DNA of 64,000 nt from NCBI GenBank assembly GCA_016930015.1, contig JAFGHR010000063.1, positions 1-64,000 of the forward strand. Direction: 5' to 3'. Origin of the DNA: Anaerolineae bacterium. GTDB taxonomy: Bacteria > Chloroflexota > Anaerolineae > Aggregatilineales > Aggregatilineaceae. The notes below the pieces were generated by a model. It was not told where the DNA came from. It worked only from the letters and a program-made list of their open reading frames with translations, and ran no database searches. Positions 7,087 through 19,000 of the stretch are shown here, piece after piece; positions within the stretch are counted from its first letter, which is position 1, and each line of letters starts with the position of its first letter. A program made the position numbers and the translations under genes.

Positions 7087-10000
7087 CTATCCCTGGCTGC
7101 CTACCGTATTGTCCACCGGGCTGACGTTTTGCAGCCGGGCGCGCACGATGGTGCGGGCATAGTAGGTCCACGCCTCACTGTCCCACCCGGCACAGCTTAC
7201 CAGCGTGATCACCGGCTCGTTGGTCTGGTACGTCCACTCGATCGCATCCGGCGCAACCATGGTATGCACTTCATCCACGACATACAGGTAATCGACCTGA
7301 TCACCACGCGCCAGGATGATATCACCCGGCGACATGTCGTCCAGGTCACGGAAGGGGCCAAAACCGTTACCGTGCATCACGTGACCGGCGAGCACAGCAT
7401 TACCCGGCATACCCGGATAAGCCGTACCATCCAGGTGGGCGACTTCATCCGTGTAGCTCATCACTTCCCAGGTGGTACCCTGGATCGCAGCTTCTACCAG
7501 TTCGGTATCAATCGACAGGCGGGGGATGATCAGCCGCCTGGCCGGTTCGTTGGGCAGTACAAACTGGGCGGTGTAGGTTTCCAGATCAACCGCTTCTTCT
7601 GCGACCGCGTCTTGTGCGGCAGATTCAGCCGCTGCGTCGGATTGTGTTATTTCAGCGGGTGATTCGGCCCCTGGCGCCTGGCCCGTTGTGGGGGCCTCGG
7701 TAGGCATGACCGGTTGGCTTACCTGGCTGCCGGAATCATCGGTCGATGTGGTTATGATGTTGCTCACCGCCACCACACCCGCCCCGAACATGATCACACC
7801 AGCCAGCAGCACCAACCCGATCACAAGCCGGTGGCTTAGCGCATTGCGCAGCCGTTTGCGCCCCATGCTGCCGAGCGCTAACCAGATACCACCCAGCGCC
7901 AGTGTTAACCCGGCCAGCGCCAGCAGCATGGCGAGGCCACCAGCGATCCATGTCACCGGGTTTACACCTAACACAAGATGATCTACGGGACGCGGCCTGA
8001 AGCCGGTCTGCGGGAGTGTGCTGGGATACCCGGATGGGGGCGCGCCGACACCTGCACCGCCGATACGGGCCGCGCTGGGTGTTGGTACCGTGACTTCAGC
8101 CACAGCAGCCGGTGTAGGCTGGGGTGTCGGGGTTGCATCGTCCGGCGGGCGGATGATCGGTTCTTCTTCGTCAAGCGGCGGCACCTCGACCGGGATTACT
8201 TCGCTCGACAACGATGTAGGACCGTCAAAATTAACGGGTGCTTCAAAGTTCATGGATGCCTGATTGGTCAGTGTTGTTGGGCGTGGGGCATTAGGTCCTA
8301 CTTCAACAATCACCCGCATTGTGACTACTTCGCCCGGCATCATCGTCCCCAGGCTGAAGCGTACCGTGTGCGTTGCTGCCAGATATTGCGGCGGCGCAAA
8401 ACCCTTGTTGTCAGACGCATTCACAAACAGGAAGAAGGCGTTCAGCGGATCGTTGATCGTGACGTTGTCAATGGGAATGGTCGAGTTATTAGTAGCCGTG
8501 ATCGTGAATGTTACCTGATCGCCGGGTGCTGCCGTCTGCGGTGTTCCGGACTTGGTAATGGCCGGGTCAACGACCACCAGCCCGAAGTCAAGCGGCGTAC
8601 ACGTCGCGCCGATGACTACCGTTTGCTGGAAGGATGAACTGGTCGGGTTCATATACACGGGGAAGCCATCCGGCAGCGTCGATTCATCGATCTCAACCGT
8701 GTACGGATTGGTATCCGCCAGCGAGCCAAACGGGTCCATCGGGTCAGTCGGGAGCGGTTCGGTCGGCAGGTTATCAAACTGGTACTGGCCGATCGCGTTC
8801 GTCAAAGTCTGATCCACAACCTGGCCGTTAGCGCTCCGCAGCAGCAGCCGCACATTTTCCAGCCCGTAATCGTCGGCAGACGGTTCGTAGACGCCGTCCT
8901 GGTCGGTGTCGTTGTAAATGAAACCACCCAGGCAGGCCGCCTCGACTGTGGTCACATCCATCACACCGCTGGACAGGTTGGTATCGGTGGTGCTGGTGGC
9001 CGTGATCGTGGTCGTATCGACGGTGCCGCTCGCCGTGCCCAACGGTACGGTGATCAGGTGCCGCATTACGTAACTCTCACCCGGCGGCAGATCACCGGTC
9101 ACGAACGACGTACCCGGTGACATGGTGGTTACAATCGTATCCACCCCGTCGGTGTAAACGCCGTTGCCATCCACATCGTTATAGATTTCGAGCGTCTGCG
9201 GCCAGCCCTGCGTACCGGCGGGGAAGACCACCGTGTAACTGTCGGTCTGCTGGCCGGTATTGGTCAACACGTGTTCGTAGACCGTTGTCTGGCCCGGCTG
9301 GAGCGTGCGTGCGTTGTTCGGTGTAAACACCATGTCGAGCGAACTGTTGATCGTGACACTGTCCGACGCCTGGACCCATTCATCCGGGCGTTCGGCACGA
9401 TTCGCCGCTGCGTCATTGTCCACGGGCCACGTGTTGACAATATCCGCGAAGTCCAGCGGCACATGGTTGTTCACCACATCAACCACACCGTCCGAAGCAG
9501 TCCATTGGAGGATAAACCCGTCGTAGAACGTATGCGGATCGGTCGGGTTGGGCGGGTGGCTGAACGGTACAACCTGTCCGGGCGGTGTCAGCGTGAGCGG
9601 ATCGACCGTGCCGGAAGACGTGTACAGCGTTGATAAGCTGTATCCCGCTGGCAGCGACCGGACATCCAGCAGAAACGTGCGCGGCGTGCCGTCGTTGGGA
9701 ACACCGCCGCCGGTTGGATCGGTTACCAGCACGTCGAAGGTATAACCGCCGTCGATGCCGGTCGTCTGCGGATTGGCCTGGATCGTGTCGGCCTCCACAA
9801 ACACACCAGGGCTGACTTCGTACACCAGCGCGACTTCCACGCCCGCCACCGGATCGCCGGTCGCGGCCTCGTAGAATGTGCCGCTGGGGTCGAACGCGTC
9901 GAGATAGTTCGGGACGCCGTCGTTATCACGGTCACCGGCGCCTTCGACCGCATCCGGCCTGCTGTCGCCATCGGTATCCAGCGCGTAAGCATAGCGCGGG

Positions 10001-13000
10001 CCGCCCAGTGCCACGGTAACGATAACCGGGCCTGCGGCGTCTTCAACCTCCGCTGTTGGCTCAGTGGAAACAGTTTCCTCAGGCACCTCGACCGGCAGCG
10101 CCGCCGCGATCATGTCTTCGGTCAGCGTGAACGGCTGCGGATTCTGGATGCCGTGCCCGCCCGTGCTGATCGTGTCCATATAGTTGGGCGGCAGTGTCGC
10201 CTCATCGAGCCACAGCCAGTAGCTGCCCACCGGCAGGTTTTCCAGCGTATAAGCGCCGGTTTCGTCGGTTGTGACACTGAACAACACCTGATCCAGCCCG
10301 GCGTCAAACAGGCCGTCGCCGTTATCAGCATACAGCGTCAGGTGTACGCCGGATACGCCGCTTTCCTGCGCACCATCCCAGGACCGGTTCGCGTCATTAT
10401 CGTTGAACACCGTGCCGGTGATCGTCACCACCACGCCGCCCGGCTGATCTGCCGCTGCGGGTTCCTCGGTCGGTACTTCGGTGGGTTCCTCAGTCGGTGT
10501 TTCAGTTGGTTCTTCGGTAACTTCGGCGGTGGGTTCTTCCTCCGTCGACTCGACGGTTGGTTCTTCTGTCGGTTCGCTGGTCGGCTCGTTAGTGACTGCC
10601 TCAGTCGGCTGTTCAGTTGATTCGCCCGTCGGCTCAACCGTCGGTTCTTCGGTCGGTTCGTCCGTTGGCGCCTCGGTTGGTTCATCCGTCAGTTCGGGCG
10701 TTGGTTCTTCAGTGGCTTCGACGGTCGGCTCCTCAGTAGGATCAACCACCGCTTCATCTGTCGGATCGGCTGCCGGTGGTGCTTCACCTTCAGCCGCGTC
10801 TGGCGGTGACTCCGTCTCGGTGGGCGGATCACCGCCGTCCTGCGCGTGCGTCGAGACCAGCGGCATCAACGCCGCCATCTGCGCCACCAGGATCAAGACA
10901 ACCAGCGCCGCACGCAGCATCACCGGCAAACGGCGCCCCGCCAGCAGGCGGATGTTCCGCGCAAACGCGAGCCATCCCGCCGCCAGCAGCGCCAGGCCAG
11001 CGATCATGATCGCCCAGGTAGTGTCCAGCGGCCAGCCCGGCCCCTGTGACGATCCGCCCGGCGTTTCACGGTCAGCCTGACCGCTGCCTTCAGGACGGAT
11101 CACCGGCGGCACCAGCACGTTATAGGTAGCCGGATCGTTGATTTGTGTCTGGAAGTACAATACCAGGATATCATTCGGAGCGAGTGTCATACCTGTTCCA
11201 CCTGCGCCTATGGTCGGCCACGTGGCCGATGTGTCATACGGAGTCAGGCCCGATATCAGGGTTTGCACGTCGGCATAGGTTGTCGGGCAGATAACACCAC
11301 CCGTGAACGAACCGCTGCGCGTTGAAGCGGGTACATAACTCACCCGGTCGGGCTGCTGGACGGTATCGGTGATCGTGACGTCCGTGGCATTGATCGTGTC
11401 CACGTTTGTCACGCAGACAAACCAATGCAGCACCGATCCCGGCGTGGTGCCGTCCGGTGAAAACGCCGTTTTCTGGATATTCAGCGGTACCGGGATGTGG
11501 AACGGGAAGTGCGCTTCGCGGTCATCCTGGGTGGTGATATCCAGCGTGATATCAACAGACGCGCCCGCGCCCGGCGTAAAGTCGATGTAGGGGTCGATGC
11601 CTGAGATATCGGTATCCGCCGGATCAACCACCACGCGGTAATTTCCGCTGGGCAGGTTGTAGAACCCGAAGAAACCGGTCGCGTCCGTCTGAATACAAGT
11701 GGTATCGCCGGTATCCAGATTGATCAGGCACACTTCACCGATCGGGCTGCCATCGGTATCGATCGGGATCGAACCGGGCACGCTGCCCGCGCTGAGTGCG
11801 TTGCTGCCCAACGCGTTCGGGTCCTGGTAGACCGTACCCGTGATCTGGCCCGCGCGGCGGTCGCCAAAGTCGTTGTTGGGCACAAACTGACCGGCGGTCA
11901 GCGTGCCCACCGTGATCAGGTTATCCAGCGGATCATCTTCGATATCGTAGGTTGATTCGTAATCGGTCGGATCGGTTTCGACCAGCACATAATCACCGCC
12001 GGGAGGCAGGTTGGTGAACTCGTAGTAGCCAGGGCCGTAGGTCGGGTGGGTGGACGTGATCGCCGTGCCGACCAGCTCGGACGGAAGCAGGATACCGTCT
12101 CCGTCATCCTGGTACAGCTCGATCAGCACGCCGTCCAAATAGGTTTCAGTGGCGTCGATCACACCGTCGGCGTTAGCGTCTTCCCACACGTGGCCGCTCA
12201 AGCCTGCCGCCGCGCCCAGTGAGGTCTGCGCCTGGTCCACTTCGTCACCATTGCCCGGAATACCATCCGGATTGGTGAACGGATCACCCGGCACATGATC
12301 GGTATTGTCGGCGGGGATCGGGTTGTTTTCGCTGTCGTTACCTGTCACCACGGCGGTATTCACAAAGGGCGACGTGGTGAACGGATCGGGCACCCGGACA
12401 TCGTAACTGATCGTGAGTGACGGCACGGTATCATCCAACACGGGCACCGGCTGTGCTGCGCCCGCTGCCGCCGTATCCAGGTCGAACGTCACGACGACCG
12501 GGTCACCGGCTGTACTGATGCCATCCGTGATCGCATACGCTGCCGCAGCCCCCGCGCCGTCCGGATCGAGGGTCGCGTTGCCGACATATGTAAAGCCGTC
12601 CGGCAGGGTATCGGCGATCACGAGATTCTGAGCGAGGTTGCCGCCCAGCCGGTCGACGGTCACGGTGTAACGCACCACCTGGCCCGGATCAACCACACCG
12701 TTATCGTCATTGTGCGCCTTGCTGATATCCAGCGCGGGCACGTCCACCGGCACATCGATCTGATCCTCGTAGGGTGTCGGCAGACCGGGGTAGCTGGCTG
12801 TTACGAAGTTGCGCAGCAGGTCTTCATCCTGCGTTTCAGGGTCGCCGGTAACCCGCGCGCGGTAAACCAGCGATAACACGCCGTTTGCACCCGGATTCAC
12901 GACGATGTCGCCAAACGTCCAGGTGACGACGTCCTCGTTATTGACCACGACCACCGTCGGCGGCAGGGATACCAGCGCCGAGATATCAACGCCGTCCAGG

Positions 13001-16000
13001 GTAACGGTATCCGTATCAACATAAGCCCACTGCGCCGCATCCGGGGCTGGTTCACCTTCAAACGTGTCGGTGATCACGAGGCCGGTAGTCGTGCCCTGCG
13101 GCAGCGTGATCTGCACCTCAAACGTCACTTCGGTTTCCAGCGTGATCGACGCAGGCGGCAGCGGTGCGACCAACAGTTTGTCCAGCACGGATGTCAGTTC
13201 AACACGGATGCTTTCATCGTCCGTGCGTGTTTCGGTTCCCTCGCCGGGGACTGGGCCGTCAATGGTCGTCGTCGTCGCCGTGACGGTGTTGGTGAGAATT
13301 TCACCCAGAACCACCGTCGTGTCGATGCTGACTTCGTATTCGCAGTACAGCTTGCCGCCGTGGTTGGTCAATCCTACACCATCCGGGTCCGGCAGCAGAT
13401 CAATGCCGCCTGCCGGACTGGTATCGACGTGGATCGGGTCGGCGCCAATGGGCACCGCACCAATCGTGATCGAGGTGTAATCGTCCGTGTTGTTTTGATC
13501 GTTGTCCGTGTAACAGGCGATTGTGCCGTTAAACGTGGTTTTGTCGTTGAGATCGTCGTCCAGCGTCGTGTCAAACGCGATCGCATTTTGATCACGATTC
13601 TCGACCGTGACGCCGTAGGTTACAACATACCCGGCCTGGACAAATACGCTGGCATCGTCACACGCGACCACACTATCACACACCACCGCGCCGGTATCGT
13701 CCTCAATGTGGATCGCGTCCTTAACCGTTTCGGGGATGGGCCGCGCGACCAGCAGTGATACTTGATCGTCATCGATAAACTGGTCGTTGTCTCCCGGCGG
13801 GTCAAACGTCGCCTCGGCCACGTTCTGGCGCGTACCTGCGGCGGCGTCACTCTGGATCAGCGCGGTAAACGTGATCGTGATCGTTTCGCCGGGCGGTATC
13901 GGGGCGCTGTTAGCCGGGGCCGTACTCACCACCATATCGGCGAAATCCCAGACGATCACGCCTGTATCACCATTGGCGGGATAAGCGTCTAACGTGGGCG
14001 CCGTTCCCGTCCACGAATACGCAACATCCGTGGCCGGGTTAAACTGGTCAAGCTCAAAGCCCGCCGGGAGCGTGTCGCTCACGTGCAGGTCTTGAATGGT
14101 GCCTTCCGGCACCCGGACCGCGATGCTGAACTGCACCGTCTGGCCGGGCGCAAAGTAGGTTGCCGGGGTCAACAGCGTCTTGGTGACCTGGTCCGGCACC
14201 TGCACGGACACCTGAGACAGCGCGTCATCCGTGTAGTCGTTTTCGTCGCTGCCCAGGTCGCCATCCGCCGAGTCAAGCGTACCTGTTACGTCGTTTTCGA
14301 GCGTTTCACCTGCGATGGCGGTTTCCTGCACCATCACAGCATAGCGGCAGACATAATAATCATTGGGGACAAGCTGCCAGTCGTTGTTGTTCTCGTCAAG
14401 GTCATCGGCCACCGTGATCGTTTGTCCAACAGCATTCACCGCTGGCGTCAGGATGGGGCCTACACCGTTAAGCTGGCACCCGACCGGCCCCACGTAACTT
14501 ACATGGCCGGGCAGCGTGTCGGTAAAACGCACATCGTAAGCCGTGCCGGGGCCATCGTTCGTGATCGTGACGGCGTAAGTCAGGGTTTCACCGGCATCGG
14601 TGACGGTGTTGGGCGTGACCGACTTGGCAACCACGATGCTCGGCCATGCCAGGGGTGTCTGATCCTGCGCCTGGAGTGTCGAGTCACCGGGTGTGCCGGG
14701 GTTGCCGTCGGCGTCCCACAGCACGTCAACCGTATTGTCGATGTTGAGTATCGGGTCGGTGGATGCGCCGGTCGCCGTGGTCAGCACGCGCATGCTGTAC
14801 CGGACCTGAATCTCGATCCCCGTGCTGGGCAAGGCGGGCGTGACGGTCGTGCCATCCGACGACGTGGTAACGGGGTTGATGAACTGCCACGTCAAGGCGC
14901 TGCCGGAGTCAGCCGGATCATCGCCGCTAACCACCAGCGTTTCGAGGTCATTGGGACCGGTGGCAGTGTACGTTGTGCCCTCGACATCGATCTCGGTGCT
15001 GCCGGACACATAGACGAAATACGTTTCGTTATAGTCATCCACGAACCGCAGGTTGACCAACTGGCTCTGCGGCACCAGGAACGTTACGGTATACGCGACT
15101 TCCTGCCCGGCCTGGTAGTATGGGTTGGACGTGTCATGCTGCTTGTCCAGCACCGGGTCAGGTACGTTCACCTCGGCGTCATCATCCGGTGATACGACCT
15201 CAAGCTCGTTGGCCGGGTCTTCGTAACCCGGATCACCGGGATTCAGGCCGTCGTTGATCGTGCTGCCGGTCGCGTTGGCGACATTGGCGATCGTGTATCC
15301 CGGTGGCACGGTGCTGTTGACGGTCGCCGTATACGAGCAGTACAGATAGTCACCTGTTCCCAGGTCCCAATCATTCGCGCCTTCATTGTAGGTGCCAGCC
15401 CCTGTATTGTTATGGCTGATGCGAATCTGCCCGGCAGCCGGTGTATCGGCTTCGACCACGACATCGGGCGTTGGGATTGGCCCGCCTGCCAGGGGCCTGA
15501 GCTCGCACGTAAACGATCCCGTATTGACCGTCACCTGCACATCCGGCGTATCGACCCAGAACACGTCATAGGCAACACTATCCGGCTCGGAATTGCCAAT
15601 ACTCACTTCATACGTCAGCGTATCGCCCGCGTCAGCCGTGAGCGGCGACACCTGTTTAGTGATTTCCAGTACCGGGACTACAATATCGGTTGTTTCGGTC
15701 GCTGACAGCGGGTAATCGGGCAGGTCATCGACCAGATCGACCGAACCGTCGCCGTCACGATCCCACCGCGCCACAACCGTATTGCTCGTTGTCAGCGCCG
15801 ATGTAGCCAGGACGCGCATGCGGTAGCGGAGCACCACCGGCACGCCGGTAGGTGTGCCCGCATCGGGAATAATCGTGCTCCCGGTGGATGGCAGCGCCGG
15901 GACCGCCTGGCTGAACGACCATACCACCGTGCCGGGCGTCGTGTAGTCCGGCTGCCCGCCGGTTAACCACGTCCCGACGGCGACCGGTACGCCGTTGATC

Positions 16001-19000
16001 TCGATTTGTTCGCTGCCCGGCACGTAGGCCAGTTCAGTCTGATTGTAGCTGTCGGTGAATACCAGTTGATCGATTGTGCCTTCCGGCAGCAGCAAAGTTA
16101 CCTCGAACGGCACCAGTTCACCGGTCTGGTACGTGTTGGGCGATGCGTTGTAGTAGTTGCCGTCAGTCGAATCCTGCTGCTTCAGCATATCCGGGTATGG
16201 TGTATGTGTGGTCGCCGTGTTGGTGTCCACGGTCGGATCAAAGTTTCCGGGCGGGCCGTAGGGAGCATCATCGTCATCATCATCGGTGCCGCCGACGCCG
16301 TCGCTGTTGACGGTTAGATCACGGTCTTGATCCTGGTATTTGCGCTCGTTGACACGCTCGCCGTCGAGGCTGGACCAATCAGCGTCCGCCGTGTTGGTGA
16401 TGACCGCGCCGGGCGGAACCGTATCGCGCACCCGGCCCAGGTACACACAGTATAGAGATTCGCCTGCTGCAAGGTCCCAGTCATTCTGATCCTCATCAAA
16501 CACGCCGGTGCCGCCGACATTATGACTGATCCGGAACTCGTCCGGGCTGGCGGCGACCTGTTCGGCAAATATCCCATTGGCGGGCAACGTTGCGGGCGTA
16601 GTTATATCCGCTGTAGCCCACCAGGCGGGATCACTTGAGCCGATCTCACACCGGAACGTCGAGTCAAATGCCATCGCGGGTGTACCCAACTCGACAAACG
16701 GGCTGGGGATGTCGTTCCAGAACACATCGTAGGCCGTGGTGCTGCTGATATTTTCGATCTGCACCTGGTAGAGCACAGTGTCCCCGGCGTCAACCGGGTC
16801 CGGTGAAACCTGCTTGGTCAGCGCCAAGCGCGGCTCGATCACGCTCACAGCGTCGTCGTCGGCATCCGTGCTGATCGTGCCCCCGGAATCGATGACATGT
16901 TCCGCCGTGACCTGGTTCTGGCGTGTATCGCCGTGCTGGTTCAACAGCGCACCATCCGTTACCAGTGCGTAGAACGTCACCGTTACGGTGGTCGCGTCGT
17001 CAGGATTGATGATCGACCAGGTCGGCGGCAGCGGTAGCTGCCCGTCATGGTTCAGGCCATCGGTGTTGATGTACCATGTGATATCCAGCGTGCCGATTCC
17101 GTCGTTCCCGGTGGGGCTGCTGTCGTAATCCTCCACGTACAGCAGGGCGCCGGTGATATCACTCACGATGGACGTGTTATAGGGAACGCCTTCGATGGTG
17201 ACATCGTCTTCGTAGATCAAGCCTTCAGGCAATGTATCCACAAACCGGAGTTCCCTGGTTTCGCCAATGGGCAGATCGAGCGTGATGGTGTACATGATGA
17301 TGTCACCAATGCGCACCTCGTCACCGCCCAGCGGCACAACGTGAACCTTGCCAATCGTGGGTTCGATAATCGGCAGGATGGCGTTATCTTCATCCTCGGT
17401 GCCGTCGTCGTTATCGGTGCCATCACCGTCAATATCCGAGTCATCATAGACCCGTTCGTCAGTTACCGTACCATCCAGGCCGGTCCAGTCGGCGTCAGCG
17501 ATGTTTTCCTGGTCGGAACCGGTCAGCGCCAGCGGATCAATCGTGACTGTATATGTACAGTCCACGTAGATGCTTGGTGCCGCCGGATCATAGGGGATAT
17601 CCCATCCATCCGTGTCACCCGTAAACGTCAGTGTCGCCGGGCCATCGGTAGACACGGTAGGACTAACCGTGAATCCCGGATCGGCAAAACCGGTGGTCGT
17701 GCAGTTCGGGTCCACATCGTTAACACCGGGCACGCCGTCATCGTAGTTATAGGTTTGCAGTTCGGGGATATCATCCTCAAAGGTAGTTTCAAACGCGGTT
17801 GATGTCCCCTGGTTGTAGATGCGAATCGTGTATTCGACGATAGCCTCGCCTTGAACCGACTCACCGCTGTAGGCGACCAGATTCACGCCATTGACGGTGC
17901 CGTCCGCGTCAAAACGCGAGATGGTTTTCTCCAGCACGATGTCCGGCTGGCGGACCAGGATTTCTTCCTGATTCGACGGGTCCGTCGTGATGTTGTCAGG
18001 GGTGGTATTGTCGTTTCGATAACCAAGCACAAACCGGTCATCCACCGGGAAGACGTCTTCCGGCGGCAGGAACAACCCGGTCGTGCCATCGTCGTCCAGG
18101 CCCGTAACACGCATCGGGAAATAAATCGTGAAGATATACGGGTCGTCATTGTTCGAGTTGTCGATCTCTTGCAGGTAAAACTCCATCGTGCTGCCGGACT
18201 GCACGCCAGCCGCCACCGGATCACCATCACCTGCCGGATCAAAGCTGTACAGCGGCGCTGAGCCAACGTACTGGGCGGGCAAGGTCGGCGTTACGGCAGG
18301 GTCGGACACAATCGCGGGTGACGTGGGGTAAGCGGGCAGTGTCTCGCCCAGCGCCGTCATGCGTACGTCAAGCGCGTTCCAACACTCGATGTCGCCGGCA
18401 GGATCGCAGAATACGACACCGTTGGCATTGATGTGATCCCGCACCACTACCCGCCCGTTCGAATCCTCGAAGAGATGGACGCGCCCCGGCACCGACACCT
18501 GAAGCTCGGCAATGTATATCTCGTTGATCGTAGCGTAGGTCGGGCCGTCGCTGTTCAAACGCTGCGGGTCAACATGCGGCGGCGGTGTCAGGTTTTTGGA
18601 CAGGCCCAGCGCCACGATGTTAACTTCGGAATTGTCGGTGTTGTTGACCTCGTTCCCGCTGCTGGCGGGATCATCACCGTCAGTGTAGCTGCGGAATTGC
18701 TCGTAACCGGGCGGTGTTGCCGTGTTATCCGAGAAATTGCCACCGTCGGTGTTATCACCAACCTCGTGCAAGAACGGACGGGAGCGGCGATCATCCAGAC
18801 CGTCGCCGTCAGCATCCTGGTATTCCGGCTGCGTGCTGTATTCTACGCTGGCCGTGTTGACGATCGTTTCCTGAGCGGTAGCACCGCGTTCCAGGCGGGC
18901 GCCGAATTCGAACGTGTATGTTGCAGCAGCAGGAAACGCGCGATTGAAGTCGTGCACGCCGGGCGCCGTTACCGGGCGGATTTCGATCATGGTCCCCTCG

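Noticed and set aside
10440-10800. Regular repeats that could suggest a CRISPR array
   Set aside because: Unit length is about 12 bases with no spacers, and they translate as a continuous Pro-Thr-Glu stalk.
14083-15192. 369-codon plus-strand frame inside the giant gene
   Set aside because: The opposite strand carries clearly repeated DUF11 domains in frame, while this frame gives an Arg/His/Val-rich product with no recognisable fold. It is a shadow.
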